Shown: positions 7,320-17,156 of the stretch, one piece after another
Position numbering within the stretch: the first letter of the stretch is position 1
How the letters are laid out: each line of letters opens with the position of its first letter
Assembly: GCA_001544655.2 (NCBI GenBank)
Contig: FCOD02000012.1
Location: forward strand, 62,001 to 126,000
Source: Caballeronia turbans
GTDB taxonomy: Bacteria > Pseudomonadota > Gammaproteobacteria > Burkholderiales > Burkholderiaceae
Direction: 5' to 3'
DNA length: 64,000 nucleotides
Notes under the pieces: generated by a model
What the model saw: only the letters and a program-made list of their open reading frames with translations
Database searches by the model: none
Told to the model about the DNA's origin: nothing
Made by a program: the position numbers and the translations under genes

Positions 7320-9389
7320 ATGGTCCAGCTCCGGAGCAAGTGGCAGGCCGCCGGCGAGGCGCTCAAGACGAGACGACGGGCGCTCAAGAAGATCATCGTC
7401 GCCTGCTGCGGCGTCTCGGGCGTGGCCGGCGAGGCGCGTCGTGCGCAGGCCGCGAAAAGCGAGCCCACGCAGATTCAGGGTGCAGCCGCTTCGATGCAGC
7501 TTGCGGAAAGCCTTGCACCCGACGACAGGATGGTCGTCATCAGGGGGGCGCTGCTTCAGGCGCGCATCGCAGATGTGTCCGGCTTCATCCTGAACGAAGG
7601 TCCGATCCAGGGCTACGCGATGTTGCGTCAGTACACCGGAACGCTCACGCGCCTGCTCGTGTCGCAGCATCCGGCAGGCCGTCGCGCGTCGGACATCGCG
7701 TGTTATCGGCTCGATCCGGACGATGCGTCGAGTGCGGACAATGGCGGCACGATTATCGTGTCGAAGTCCGGAAAGCGCTGGAAACGCGTGTTCGAGGGCG
7801 ACATCTACGCGCGCTGGTTCGGTGCGCAAGGTGACGGCATCGCAGATGACGCCGACGCCATCAACCGCGCCGTCGCTTTCGCGGGCGCATGTTATGCGTC
7901 GACAGGACGCGCGCAGCGTGTGGTGCTCGATAACGGCACGTTCCGCATCGCAGCCGCATCGGGGACGCTCGCCATTCCTTGTCACGACGACGGCCGCACG
8001 AGAAGCGCAAAGGACAAGCGGCTTGCGCCCGAGCCGGCATTGCGCCAGGCTTACTGCGTGGGCGCGTGGCCCGGAGTCAAGGTATGCGGCATCAACGCCG
8101 TGGTGAAGGGAGGGTATCGCTACGGCATGGCGGACGCGCGTCAGCCGATCACCTTCGGCCTACTCGATGGACACGACACCGCGTTCGAAGCGGGCCTGGA
8201 GAACCTGACTTTCATCGATTGCTTCATGGCTTTCGGTGCGCTTTCCGCGACACTCGCCTGCTGCATCTTCGACAAGCTTCGCTTTCTCGGCTGCGGCATC
8301 GGCATCTATGCAGCGGTGCTGGAGCAATGCATGTTCAGCAATATCGAGGCCCAGGGCACGGGCGTGCCGGTTCTCGTCGGAGGGCAATGGGCGGACCGCA
8401 ACGACGACTATAACGAGCGAGGCGGCTTTGCGGACAAGTGCACCTTCATCAACGTGCGCAACATCTACAGCCGGGCCTATGGCGATGACGAGCGGCGTAT
8501 CGACACCTGGTTCGACGCCGCGTTCTTCAAGACGCGAAACAACGAGTCGAGACTGAGTGCGCAACTCAACGCCGCGTCGCAGGCGAAGGCTTATCCCTAC
8601 AGGGGCATCTGCGGTTTCTGCATCAGGGTCATGTCGCGTTATGCGCGCCCGTCGAACGCCAACGTCTTCATGCAGATATCGCACGCGATGTCGCCGCGAC
8701 CCGCCGTGCTCGTCGATGCATGTCAGTCCGCCGTCTTCAACGGCGTTTATCTGGAGCGCGTCGGCTATCGCGACAGTCCGGCTCGCACGGGACCCGTCGG
8801 CGCCGGCTGGAACGACCCGTATCTGGGCGACGGTGTACTCGTTCCGGCATTTGTCGGGACACTCGACGGCGCTTCCTCCGTCTTCGGCGTCAACGTCCAG
8901 CAAGCCTACGGCGCATCGGCCGTGGCGTCGGACGGTCCGGTCGCGCCCGTGCAGTCGTGGGATTGCACGCTCACGAATGCGCAGGATCACTTTGCCCTGG
9001 GCGCCGCAACGTTCGCCGACGATGTGACGATACAGCGTGGAGCGTTCCGCGCCGTGGAGGAGGTCAGGCATGAGATCGGCGGGCTCGGCCTCTTCAGCAT
9101 GGATTTCGACGGCGCGAGCTTCGACACCGGTCTGACGCTTCCACGCGACGACAAGGCCCATGCCGTGATCGTGCTCGTGTCGCGTAACGCGGACCGGTCA
9201 CATCAGGCTTTGTCGGGTCTGTATCTGCTCCATCTGCCACGACGCGGCGCTGGCGAGCCCGCCCGAACGCTGGTATCGGGAAGCGACCTGGTCCGCTTCT
9301 CGGTGACCCAGAAAGGAACGCTTGGACTCGTCGCCTCGACCGCGGGCGCGCATCGCGCGCTCATGCTCGGCAATCGCCCTTTCGAATAG
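7320..9389 (+). CDS. Tat-exported right-handed beta-helix protein (pectate-lyase-3-like)
   Basis: A 689-residue protein with a probable twin-arginine signal: TRRRALK at residues 17-23, a hydrophobic stretch IIVACCGVSGVAG, and an AQA cleavage-like site near 43-45. The block YARWFGAQGDGIADDADAINRA (about residues 164-185) is the hallmark start of the Pectate_lyase_3/GH28-like beta-helix fold. A long run of short strands follows to about residue 530. Such proteins in exopolysaccharide loci act as lyases, epimerases or depolymerases in the periplasm. I cannot assign catalytic residues. It lies directly between the flippase and the convergent WcaI-like glycosyltransferase. Confidence 0.7.
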   Translation: MVQLRSKWQAAGEALKTRRRALKKIIVACCGVSGVAGEARRAQAAKSEPTQIQGAAASMQLAESLAPDDRMVVIRGALLQARIADVSGFILNEGPIQGYAMLRQYTGTLTRLLVSQHPAGRRASDIACYRLDPDDASSADNGGTIIVSKSGKRWKRVFEGDIYARWFGAQGDGIADDADAINRAVAFAGACYASTGRAQRVVLDNGTFRIAAASGTLAIPCHDDGRTRSAKDKRLAPEPALRQAYCVGAWPGVKVCGINAVVKGGYRYGMADARQPITFGLLDGHDTAFEAGLENLTFIDCFMAFGALSATLACCIFDKLRFLGCGIGIYAAVLEQCMFSNIEAQGTGVPVLVGGQWADRNDDYNERGGFADKCTFINVRNIYSRAYGDDERRIDTWFDAAFFKTRNNESRLSAQLNAASQAKAYPYRGICGFCIRVMSRYARPSNANVFMQISHAMSPRPAVLVDACQSAVFNGVYLERVGYRDSPARTGPVGAGWNDPYLGDGVLVPAFVGTLDGASSVFGVNVQQAYGASAVASDGPVAPVQSWDCTLTNAQDHFALGAATFADDVTIQRGAFRAVEEVRHEIGGLGLFSMDFDGASFDTGLTLPRDDKAHAVIVLVSRNADRSHQALSGLYLLHLPRRGAGEPARTLVSGSDLVRFSVTQKGTLGLVASTAGAHRALMLGNRPFE

Positions 9390-9435
9390 CCGCATCGGTG
9401 CGCAGGCGAGCGGCGCGCGTGGCGCGAGCAAGGGC

Positions 9436-10689
9436 TCAGGTAATGACGCGGTCCGACACGTCGCGCTTTTTCTGCAGCTCGATGACGACGCGGCTCTCGA
9501 ATGCAGCGAGAATCTTCTCCCGCGAGAGATGGGTCGTGGCATAGCTGCGTCCGAGCGAGCCGAGTCGCTCGCGCAGCGCGGGATCGTTCGCCAGATGGAC
9601 GATCGCTTCCGCCAGGGCGGTCGCATTGCCCGGTTCGGTCACGACGCCGACCGACCGAACGATGTTCCATAGCTCCGTATGTTCCGCGGCGGTCGCGATG
9701 ACCGGGCGTGCGCTCGACAGCATGCCGCCGAGCTTGGATGGCATCACGATGTCGGCGGCGTCCGCGCGCTGCGGAAGAGCGTGGATGTCCGCAAGCCCCA
9801 TCAATTCATTGAAGCGCTTGTTCGGCTGCATGTCGATCAGTTTGATGTTCGGAAGCTCCGCCGCCTTGGCGCTCAGATAGTCCTTTGCAGGACCATTGCC
9901 GCAAATGACAAACACGATGTCGCGACGATGCACCAGCCTGTGCGCGGCTTCAGGAAGCAGTTCGAGTCCTTGCTTGGCGCCGAGATTTCCGGAATACAGC
10001 ACGACGATGACATTTTCGCCAATACCCAGCCGGGCGCGAAAAGCGCTGGCTCTGCCGAGCGGGCGGATGCGCCCGGTGTCGACCCAGTTCGGTACGAGAG
10101 ACAGCTTTTCGTTAGGCACGCCTTTGGCGGCTGCGATTTGCGTCATCGCAGCCGAAGGGGCCGACACTCCGTCCATGCGTGCGAGAAGCGATCGCTCGAA
10201 CTTGAGGCAAAGCTTCTTCACGGCATTACCCTTGAGCATGCCGAGCTTGAATGCAGCGTCGACTTCATAGTCCTGAATCTGCAGCCAGCACAGTGCGCCG
10301 CTCAAGCGCGCAGTGAGCAGTGCAAACGGGCTCGCGAACAAAGGCGGCTCGACCACCCACACGAGATCGGGACGCCAGCGTACGCGGGCGATGGCTGGCA
10401 GCGCGGCAGCGAGGGAGAAACTCATCAGGTGAATGAGACGCTTCACGCCATTCGGCCGGCGCGGACACCAGAACGGCACGCGCGTTACCGACACGTCGTT
10501 GATCGATTCGGTGGAGAACTTGCGCGCGCTATAACCTTCCTGCACGCGCCAGCCAGGATAATAGGGCGATGCCGTGATCACGCGCACTATATGCCCCTTT
10601 CTTGCGAACCACTCGGCCAGCTCGGACGAATACTTCCCGATACCGGAAACCTCGGGAGCATAGTTCAGTGAAATCATGAGGATCTTCAT
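9436..10689 (-). CDS. WcaI-like GT4 glycosyltransferase
   Basis: About 417 residues, starting MKILMISLNYAPEVSGIGKY, the signature opening of WcaI-family colanic-acid glycosyltransferases. It continues with VVEPPLFASPFALL, VVLYSGNLGAKQGLELL and the C-terminal GT4 domain. WcaI enzymes transfer a sugar (fucose in colanic acid) to the lipid-linked precursor at the inner membrane. The start at 10687-10689 is chosen because it coincides with the first strand; the in-frame extension to 10779 is polar and family-unlike. It is transcribed convergently with the beta-helix gene and divergently from the Wzc-like kinase. Confidence 0.85.
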   Translation of the reverse strand: MKILMISLNYAPEVSGIGKYSSELAEWFARKGHIVRVITASPYYPGWRVQEGYSARKFSTESINDVSVTRVPFWCPRRPNGVKRLIHLMSFSLAAALPAIARVRWRPDLVWVVEPPLFASPFALLTARLSGALCWLQIQDYEVDAAFKLGMLKGNAVKKLCLKFERSLLARMDGVSAPSAAMTQIAAAKGVPNEKLSLVPNWVDTGRIRPLGRASAFRARLGIGENVIVVLYSGNLGAKQGLELLPEAAHRLVHRRDIVFVICGNGPAKDYLSAKAAELPNIKLIDMQPNKRFNELMGLADIHALPQRADAADIVMPSKLGGMLSSARPVIATAAEHTELWNIVRSVGVVTEPGNATALAEAIVHLANDPALRERLGSLGRSYATTHLSREKILAAFESRVVIELQKKRDVSDRVIT

Positions 10690-11098
10690 TCGATAGCCTG
10701 TATTGGAATTGAATGAAATTTCTTGCTCGCATGCGCGCGTAGAAGAAATCGGCATCAAGCTATCCGGCGAATGGTACAAGCCACTTGTTCACTCCAGCCG
10801 ACAAAGGCTTGCCGAGACACGCCACCGCTTCGACACCGGGTTCCATTCTTACCGACATGACTCAGGCGACCGACAACATCTTGGCGATTTCCGTCGCGAT
10901 GTCCTGCATGACAGAGGCGTATGTAAAGTTCTCAACGGCGACGGACACGGGAGACCCGGGGGCTTTCTCGAACCAGGCGTGCTGCGCTGCTTTGTTTGTC
11001 CATTGATAAGAACAAGGGTAACAGTCAGAACGGACGCACACCGGATGCGTCGCTCCTATGAAATCGCGCCTCCCGGGCGAGCACCGCTGTCGGGGGCA
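10690..11098. promoter_or_regulatory. divergent leader of the wzc-gmd-wzy operon
   Basis: This 409-bp stretch separates the WcaI-like gene from the Wzc-like kinase. It is less GC-rich in parts (for example around 10700-10730 and 11000-11030) and must contain promoters for both directions. An open frame continues upstream of the kinase start through this region, but its residues do not resemble a Wzc N-terminus. I see no defined operator or riboswitch. Confidence 0.4.
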
Positions 11099-13366
11099 AT
11101 GGACCTTATCGGCAAACACATGACCTCGATGAAGCAAGGCATGCACGACGATTCGATGCACGGGGATGGCGTGTCGATATCCGACTACGTTCGGGTCATC
11201 ATCGATGGCCGTCGTCTCGTATGCGTGGTCGCGCTCGGCACGCTCGCGCTCGGTGCGCTATATGGAGCGGTCATCCAGCCCGTGTACCGTGCCGACGCGC
11301 TGGTTCAGATCGGCGCGCAGACTTCGAGTTCTCCCGAAGCCGAAGCATTGGGGCGGCTCGCATCGATCTTCGATTCGAAAGTCAAGGCGGGCGCCGACAC
11401 CGAAATGGAGTTGATCCGCTCGCGGCTCGTCGTAGGTGAGGCGGTGCGGCAATTGCATCTGGAAGTAACCGCGCAGCCGCGCTACTTTCCGCTCATCGGT
11501 CATTGGATAGCCAGGCTGAACAGGGGGATGGGCGACTCAAAACCGCTCTTCGGCTTGCGGCGCTTCGCATGGGGCGACGAGAACATTGACGTAAAGGTGT
11601 TCGACGTGCCGCGCAAGGCCCTCGGTCGCGCATTCACGATCAAGGCGGGAGAGGGCGGTTCATTCGAACTGCTATCGCCCGATGGCATCGTCCTCGGACG
11701 AGGAGCGGTCGGTCAGGAACTGACCGTGCCCTACGACAATGGCGAGGCGCGCGTCCTCGTCAACACGCTCGAGGCGCCTCCCGGCTGCGAATTCACGCTG
11801 ACGGCACAATCGAGCCAGGCGACCACTCTGGCGCTCCAGAGCAAGCTGGCCATCGCGGAGCGCAAGACACAGTCGGGCATGATCGGCGTGGCGCTCGAAG
11901 GCTCCGATCCGACGCGCGTTGCCAATGTCGTGAATGCGATCGCGCAAGAGTATCTGGCTCAGGATTTCGCGAGGAGATCATCCGAAGCCGAACATTCGCT
12001 GCTCTTTCTCGAGGAGCAGTTGCCGAAGCTGCGCGAGGAGTTGCAGCAGGCGGAGGACCAGTACAACGCGTTTCGCAACAGCAAGGGCACCGTCGATCTC
12101 GGCATCGAAAGCCGCCTGCTATTGCAACAAGTTATCGAACTCGACACCAGCATGCGCGCGCTGATGCAGCAGCGCGACGATATCGCCGGGCATTATCAGC
12201 CGGGTTATCCGTCGCTCACGGCGATCAATGCCAAGATCAGCCGCTTGCAACAGGATCGCGACGCCCTGAGCCGGCGCGTGGCTTCATTGCCGGATACCGA
12301 GCAGACGGCGCTGCGCCTTATGCGCAACGTTCGCGTGGACACCGACCTCTATACGAATCTCCTCAACAGCGCGCAGCAGTTACGCGTCATCAAGGCGGGC
12401 AACGTCGGCAATGTGCGCATCGTCGATCGCGCCATGCCGCCCGAGAAAGCGATCAAGCCCAATTGGCGTGTCCTGCTGGCGCTGTCCGCGGTGCTCGGCG
12501 TCGTGCTCGGCATCGTCGCCGCATTCTTGCGAAGGGCGCTCTTCGGTGGCGTGGAGCGCAGCGTCGAGATCGAGCGCGCCCTCGGCATTCCGGTCTGCGC
12601 GGTCGTGCCGCACAGCGTCCGGCAAGTCAGGTTGCAGGAGGACATGCGCCGCAAGCTCCCTGGCGTGCATGTGCTGGCGGCGCGCTCGCCTGGCGACGTG
12701 GCGGTCGAAGGCGTGCGAAGTCTGCGCACCGTGCTGCAATCGATCAGCGGAGCGCACAGAAACAACGTGATCATGATCACGAGTTCGACGCCTGGCGCGG
12801 GCAAGTCGTTCCTCTCGGCCAATCTCGCGGCCGTTCAGGCGGCCGGCGGCAAGCGGGTGCTGCTGATCGATGCGGATATGCGCATGGGCAACATGCATGC
12901 ATCTTTCGGACCGAGCGACGGACCCGGACTGCGCGAGCTCCTCAACGGCGCGCCATTCGACGACGTGGTGAGGCGCGACGTCATCGAAGGCGTCGATCTG
13001 ATTCCGCGTGGCGCCGACTCGGCCAATCCGGCGGACATTCTCATGAGCGGGCGCCTCAACGAACTGCTCGACGCGGCGTCCCGGCGTTACGACTCCGTCG
13101 TCATCGACACGCCGCCAGTGCTCGCCGTCACCGACGCCTCGCTCATCGGACGGCAGGCAGGGACCACGCTGCTCGTGGTGCGGCACGGGCGGCAGTCCGT
13201 CGCCGAAGTGCACGAGGCGCTGAGCCGACTGCAAAACAGCGACGTGAGCGTGAGCGGCATCCTGTTCACCGATGTTCCCGCCGAAAGATCCCGCTATGGC
13301 TCCGGCTACGTCACGACCTACGGGTATGGCAAGGACCGCGGCGAGAGCAACATCAAGCCTGCCTGA
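11099..13366 (+). CDS. wzc: Wzc-type polysaccharide co-polymerase / BY-kinase
   Basis: The product has about 755 residues in the classical proteobacterial Wzc layout. A Wzz domain starts at about residue 25 ([14 protein letters not shown]), with membrane helices near 40-60 and 455-478 and a coiled-coil periplasmic part between them. The C-terminal bacterial tyrosine kinase has Walker A STPGAGKS (about 563-570), Walker A' VLLIDADMR, Walker B VVIDTPPV (about 667) and a short tyrosine cluster ([12 protein letters not shown]) at the very end. Cycling phosphorylation of that cluster controls polymer length. The start is uncertain: ATG at 11099, 11120 and 11129 are all possible and none has a good ribosome-binding site. 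It heads an operon with gmd, wzy and a glycosyltransferase. No cognate low-molecular-weight phosphatase is in the window. Confidence 0.9.
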   Translation: MDLIGKHMTSMKQGMHDDSMHGDGVSISDYVRVIIDGRRLVCVVALGTLALGALYGAVIQPVYRADALVQIGAQTSSSPEAEALGRLASIFDSKVKAGADTEMELIRSRLVVGEAVRQLHLEVTAQPRYFPLIGHWIARLNRGMGDSKPLFGLRRFAWGDENIDVKVFDVPRKALGRAFTIKAGEGGSFELLSPDGIVLGRGAVGQELTVPYDNGEARVLVNTLEAPPGCEFTLTAQSSQATTLALQSKLAIAERKTQSGMIGVALEGSDPTRVANVVNAIAQEYLAQDFARRSSEAEHSLLFLEEQLPKLREELQQAEDQYNAFRNSKGTVDLGIESRLLLQQVIELDTSMRALMQQRDDIAGHYQPGYPSLTAINAKISRLQQDRDALSRRVASLPDTEQTALRLMRNVRVDTDLYTNLLNSAQQLRVIKAGNVGNVRIVDRAMPPEKAIKPNWRVLLALSAVLGVVLGIVAAFLRRALFGGVERSVEIERALGIPVCAVVPHSVRQVRLQEDMRRKLPGVHVLAARSPGDVAVEGVRSLRTVLQSISGAHRNNVIMITSSTPGAGKSFLSANLAAVQAAGGKRVLLIDADMRMGNMHASFGPSDGPGLRELLNGAPFDDVVRRDVIEGVDLIPRGADSANPADILMSGRLNELLDAASRRYDSVVIDTPPVLAVTDASLIGRQAGTTLLVVRHGRQSVAEVHEALSRLQNSDVSVSGILFTDVPAERSRYGSGYVTTYGYGKDRGESNIKPA

Positions 13367-13407
13367 TGCATTTCGAAAGTCGCGTACGCAAACGAGGAGA
13401 AGAAGCG

Positions 13408-14526
13408 ATGTCGAAGAAGGTCGCGCTGGTCACCGGGATCACCGGTCAGGATGGTTCCTATCTCGCTCAATTCCTGCTCGACAAAGGATACGAGGTGCAT
13501 GGCGTGAAGCGCCGTTCCTCGCTCTTCAATACCGACCGGATCGATCATCTCTATGAGGATGATCATGTCGCAAAGCGGCGTTTTCACTTGCATCACGGCG
13601 ACCTGACGGACTCGACCAGCATTCTGCGCATCATCCAGCGCGTGCAGCCCGACGAAATCTACAATCTGGCGGCGCAAAGCCACGTAGCGGTGTCCTTCGA
13701 AGAACCCGAGTACACGGCCAACGCAGACGGCCTCGGCGCTCTGCGAATTCTCGAAGCAATACGCATATTGGGCCTGCAAAAGAGCGCGCGCTTCTACCAG
13801 GCCTCCACATCCGAGTTGTATGGACTGGTCAGGGAAGTGCCTCAGCGCGAGTCCACGCCGTTCTATCCGCGCAGTCCTTATGCCGTCGCGAAGCTATACG
13901 CATACTGGATCACGGTGAACTATCGCGAGGCGTACGACATATATGCATGCAACGGGATTCTGTTCAATCACGAATCGCCGGTTCGCGGAGAGACATTCGT
14001 AACGCGCAAGATCACGCGAGCCATCGCCCGCATTGCGATCGGGTCACAGGACTGCCTGTACCTCGGCAATCTCGGGGCGATGCGCGACTGGGGACACGCG
14101 CGCGATTACGTCCAGATGCAGTGGCTCATGTTGCAGCAGCCGGAGCCGGAAGATTTCGTCATTGCGTCGGGCGTGCAATACAGCGTGAGGGAGTTCGTGC
14201 AGCAGGCGGCGTCGGAGCTCGGCATCACGCTTCGCTTCGAGGGCAGCGGCGTCGACGAGGTCGGCATCGTGGACAGCATCACGAGCAAGGAATGCCGGGT
14301 CGCCCCGGGGACGGTGATCGTGCGAGTGGACGCGCGCTATTTCAGGCCAACCGAGGTCGAGACCTTGCTCGGCGATCCGTCGAAGGCTCACGCGAAACTC
14401 GGATGGGCGCCGACGGTGACATTCGCCGCGCTCGTCAAGGAGATGGTGCTGTCCGATTATCAGATCGCGAAGCGGGATGCGCTGATCACGCTGGCCGGAT
14501 ACCGCGCGCTGGAGCATCACGAATGA
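13408..14526 (+). CDS. gmd: GDP-mannose 4,6-dehydratase
   Basis: A 372-residue short-chain dehydrogenase-type enzyme that converts GDP-D-mannose to GDP-4-dehydro-6-deoxy-D-mannose. The NADP-binding motif is at the N-terminus ([19 protein letters not shown]), followed by [19 protein letters not shown], typical of Gmd. The catalytic Ser/Thr region is QASTSELYG, the Tyr/Lys pair is in YAVAK, and [17 protein letters not shown] is near-invariant in the family. ATG at 13408 follows GAGGAG ten bases upstream; an open frame extends to 12463 but overlaps the kinase gene out of frame. Its product feeds both fcl (17157) and the perosamine-synthase-like gene (18495). Confidence 0.95.
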   Translation: MSKKVALVTGITGQDGSYLAQFLLDKGYEVHGVKRRSSLFNTDRIDHLYEDDHVAKRRFHLHHGDLTDSTSILRIIQRVQPDEIYNLAAQSHVAVSFEEPEYTANADGLGALRILEAIRILGLQKSARFYQASTSELYGLVREVPQRESTPFYPRSPYAVAKLYAYWITVNYREAYDIYACNGILFNHESPVRGETFVTRKITRAIARIAIGSQDCLYLGNLGAMRDWGHARDYVQMQWLMLQQPEPEDFVIASGVQYSVREFVQQAASELGITLRFEGSGVDEVGIVDSITSKECRVAPGTVIVRVDARYFRPTEVETLLGDPSKAHAKLGWAPTVTFAALVKEMVLSDYQIAKRDALITLAGYRALEHHE

Positions 14527-14572
14527 GGACGAGCCTGCGTTGAGCCGAACGGCAAGCACCGGAGCGTATGCC

Positions 14573-15943
14573 ATGTGGACCCGTTGGGTATTCGCACTCG
14601 TCGTCTACACGCTTTTCGCCGCAGCGCTGGCGCAATACGCGGACCAGGCGTTCAGTGCGCTTGGAACCCGCTCCATCGACGTATGGAACATGAGCACGGC
14701 CGGAATGAACGAGGCCGGCGCGGTCCGGTATGTGAAGGACGTGCTCACGGTCGTCATCGGTGTCGGCTGGCCCATCGCGCTGGGAAGGGGCCGCTTTCCA
14801 TACGACATGAGCAAGTTAGTTCTTCTGTACTTTGTCTGGCTTTTCTGCGTGATATCGATCGGACTCGTGCCGTTCATCCTGGGCTGGACCCCGCTGTTCT
14901 TTCTTGCAGCAGGAATGCGTTGGGTGCTGCTGCTTCATGCGTCGTTCGGGCTGTTCCTGTTCGGGCGATGGCTGCCCGACGGTGTACGGGGGCAGACGGC
15001 CTTCGTGATCGCGTTGCTCGCGCTCGCCGCGCTCGACTTCTACGTCGTGCTGCGGCAATGGATGGATCTTGGGCAGGGGCGGGTGGTTTCATTTGCGGGC
15101 GATCGCTACACGGGTCTTCTCAGCAACGCAACGCTGGCAGGCATGTATGCGATTTCCCTCGCGTGCATGACGCTGATTCTCGACCGGGCGCGGCTTCTCT
15201 TTCGGCTCCTGCTGATCGGCTTGGCGGTGGGGATTGCAGTGTCGTCCGGTACGCGTTTCGCGATGCTGTGCGTCGCGCCGGTGACCGGCCTCGTGTTCTG
15301 GGAAGTGCTGGCGGGCAGGCTCGATCGACGTGCCCGGATGCTGCTCGTGATGAGCGCGTTGCCTATCGCTGCGTCTCTGGTGACGGGCGGCTACGCACAC
15401 ATGGTCGACGCGGTCGGCCGTGGCGACGTTCTGGACAACCAGATCGCCGAAGGAGGGCGGCTGTACAACCTCGTGCAGATCGCAGATCAGCTGTCGCAAG
15501 CGAATGTGCCGGAGCTGCTGATCGGACGTGGGCTCGGCGTGGGCACGAACACCGCGTACTCGATGGTGCAGCAAGCAGGCGCCGAACCCGAGCAGTATCG
15601 TTTCAACCTGCTCATCGACAATGCCTTTGTCACGATGCAGTTTCAGCTTGGGACGATCGGAACATTGCTCTTCGTCACGGGCGCCGCGGCTTTCCTGTGG
15701 CGGCTGCGTCCGCGCCATTCAGGGTATCTGCGGGCGCGTCATCTGGTGTTCGTGGGCATCACATTAGGCGCTTGCATGGATATCAATCTGCTGGAGCAAT
15801 ATCCGCTCGTGACGACGCTGTTCGTCTGTTTCGGGGACACGTACTGGCGCGCGGTTCATAAGACGGGCGTGCGCCTTCAGGCAGCGCCCGGTCGCGCGCG
15901 ACCCAAAGTCGGCGTCGACGAAGCGCCTTTCCTGAACATGTGA
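14573..15943 (+). CDS. Wzy-like O-antigen/EPS polymerase
   Basis: An integral membrane protein of about 456 residues with roughly ten hydrophobic helices and one large periplasmic loop (about residues 275-355, including GRGLGVGTNTAY), which is the topology of Wzy/O-antigen-ligase-family polymerases. It would join flipped repeat units at the periplasmic face. ATG at 14573 has GGAG eight bases upstream and is preferred to the TTG at 14540. It lies 46 nt after gmd and 13 nt before the next glycosyltransferase, so it is part of the wzc operon. Sequence families of Wzy are very divergent, so the call rests on topology and context. Confidence 0.75.
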   Translation: MWTRWVFALVVYTLFAAALAQYADQAFSALGTRSIDVWNMSTAGMNEAGAVRYVKDVLTVVIGVGWPIALGRGRFPYDMSKLVLLYFVWLFCVISIGLVPFILGWTPLFFLAAGMRWVLLLHASFGLFLFGRWLPDGVRGQTAFVIALLALAALDFYVVLRQWMDLGQGRVVSFAGDRYTGLLSNATLAGMYAISLACMTLILDRARLLFRLLLIGLAVGIAVSSGTRFAMLCVAPVTGLVFWEVLAGRLDRRARMLLVMSALPIAASLVTGGYAHMVDAVGRGDVLDNQIAEGGRLYNLVQIADQLSQANVPELLIGRGLGVGTNTAYSMVQQAGAEPEQYRFNLLIDNAFVTMQFQLGTIGTLLFVTGAAAFLWRLRPRHSGYLRARHLVFVGITLGACMDINLLEQYPLVTTLFVCFGDTYWRAVHKTGVRLQAAPGRARPKVGVDEAPFLNM

Positions 15944-15956
15944 TCTGGGAGTCGAC

Positions 15957-17108
15957 ATGTTAGTGTTCATCGCACCGTACAGCGCCGCCAATCGCGAGAG
16001 GAACCGCGATCTGGGTGCTGCGCGCAAAGTCGAATTCTTCCTGACGCTGGCAGTCCATCTGGCGCGCGATGTCGTGTTGATCAACTCCGCGCACGAAGAG
16101 CAGGAATGGTTGCCGAGAGAAGTGCGCGACGCGCGCATTGGCGACAGGCCCATTCGTGAGATTGCACTGCGCCGGTATCCGGTGCGAACCATCGGCAAGA
16201 TGCTCAACTTGTTCGAAGTGGCCGCGGTGAGCCGCGAGATTTCGATGCTGGGCAAACCCGATACCGTATGGATTTACAACCCCTACGCGTTCGAATCGAT
16301 GCTGGCGCGCGAGCTGACCAAACGCTTCGGCGCGCGTCTCGTTCTTCAGTTCGAAGACTGGCTGTTCTCGCGGCGGCGCTGGCATCCCAAGCCGATGCTC
16401 GACTTCATTGCATGGCGCTTTCTTTTGCCGGCTCCGACTGTATGCCTTGCCGTCAACGAGTCGTTGTCCGCGCGCGAGCACCGACGCAGCGGCTGCCCCG
16501 TCGTGTTGTGTCCAGGCGTGGTGTCCGACGAACTGGTCGAGGTATGCAGACGGCGCCGGCCATTCTCACGCGAAGGCGCGCCAACCGTGATCGGCTACTT
16601 TGGCGGCCTGAGCGCGGAAAAAGGTGCGGACATCGTTCTCGATCTGATACGCCTTTCGCGCGGACGCTTCACCTTTCATGTGTGCGGGGCGGGCCCGCTG
16701 GCATCAGCGTTCGCGAACCTCGGTGCCGAAGGGCACGCGGTGCACTTTCACGGCCGGGTGGACGACGAGACGCTGCTCACGTTGATCTCCGAGTGCGATG
16801 TGCTGGTCAATCCGCACGCTTCAATCGAGAAGATGGGCAACGGTGTTTTTCCCTTCAAGGTCATCGAGTATGTCGCGTCCGGAAGACTCGTCATATCTAC
16901 GGAACTTCCGGCCATCAGCATGAAGGAGATTCACGAAGCAATATGCTTCGCGGCGCCGGAAGCGGCTGCCATTGCCGATGCGCTGGCGGGCGCGGAGCAG
17001 ATGTATCTGCGCAAGCGCACGGAGATAGAGAGGGCAATAGAGGCGGCAGCGGCGCTGCTCTCGCAAGGGGCGCTGAGGCGCACACTGTCGCCGATCCTGT
17101 CGGCATGA
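15957..17108 (+). CDS. GT4-like glycosyltransferase
   Basis: A 383-residue GT-B glycosyltransferase. The N-terminal half starts MLVFIAPYSAANRERNRDLG, while the C-terminal half has IGYFGGLSAEKGADIVLDLI, FHVCGAGPLASAF and ISECDVLVNPH, followed by FPFKVIEYVASGRLVIST, which matches the donor-binding half of GT4 enzymes with the second Glu of EX7E. It follows the polymerase after 13 nt and closes the plus-strand operon, convergent with fcl. Sugar specificity is unknown. Confidence 0.75.
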   Translation: MLVFIAPYSAANRERNRDLGAARKVEFFLTLAVHLARDVVLINSAHEEQEWLPREVRDARIGDRPIREIALRRYPVRTIGKMLNLFEVAAVSREISMLGKPDTVWIYNPYAFESMLARELTKRFGARLVLQFEDWLFSRRRWHPKPMLDFIAWRFLLPAPTVCLAVNESLSAREHRRSGCPVVLCPGVVSDELVEVCRRRRPFSREGAPTVIGYFGGLSAEKGADIVLDLIRLSRGRFTFHVCGAGPLASAFANLGAEGHAVHFHGRVDDETLLTLISECDVLVNPHASIEKMGNGVFPFKVIEYVASGRLVISTELPAISMKEIHEAICFAAPEAAAIADALAGAEQMYLRKRTEIERAIEAAAALLSQGALRRTLSPILSA

Positions 17109-17156
17109 GAACCGCAATAGGGGGAACGCGGCAGGCCGAAGAACGTCTGCCGCGAA

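Noticed and set aside
12463-13407. Possible N-terminal extension of Gmd by 315 residues
   Set aside because: It overlaps the kinase gene in another phase; the Gmd NADP motif starts right after the ATG at 13408 with its own ribosome-binding site.
14575-15861. 428-codon frame overlapping the Wzy-like gene
   Set aside because: The overlapping frame gives an Arg-rich soluble protein, while the frame called has ten plausible membrane helices and a proper start.
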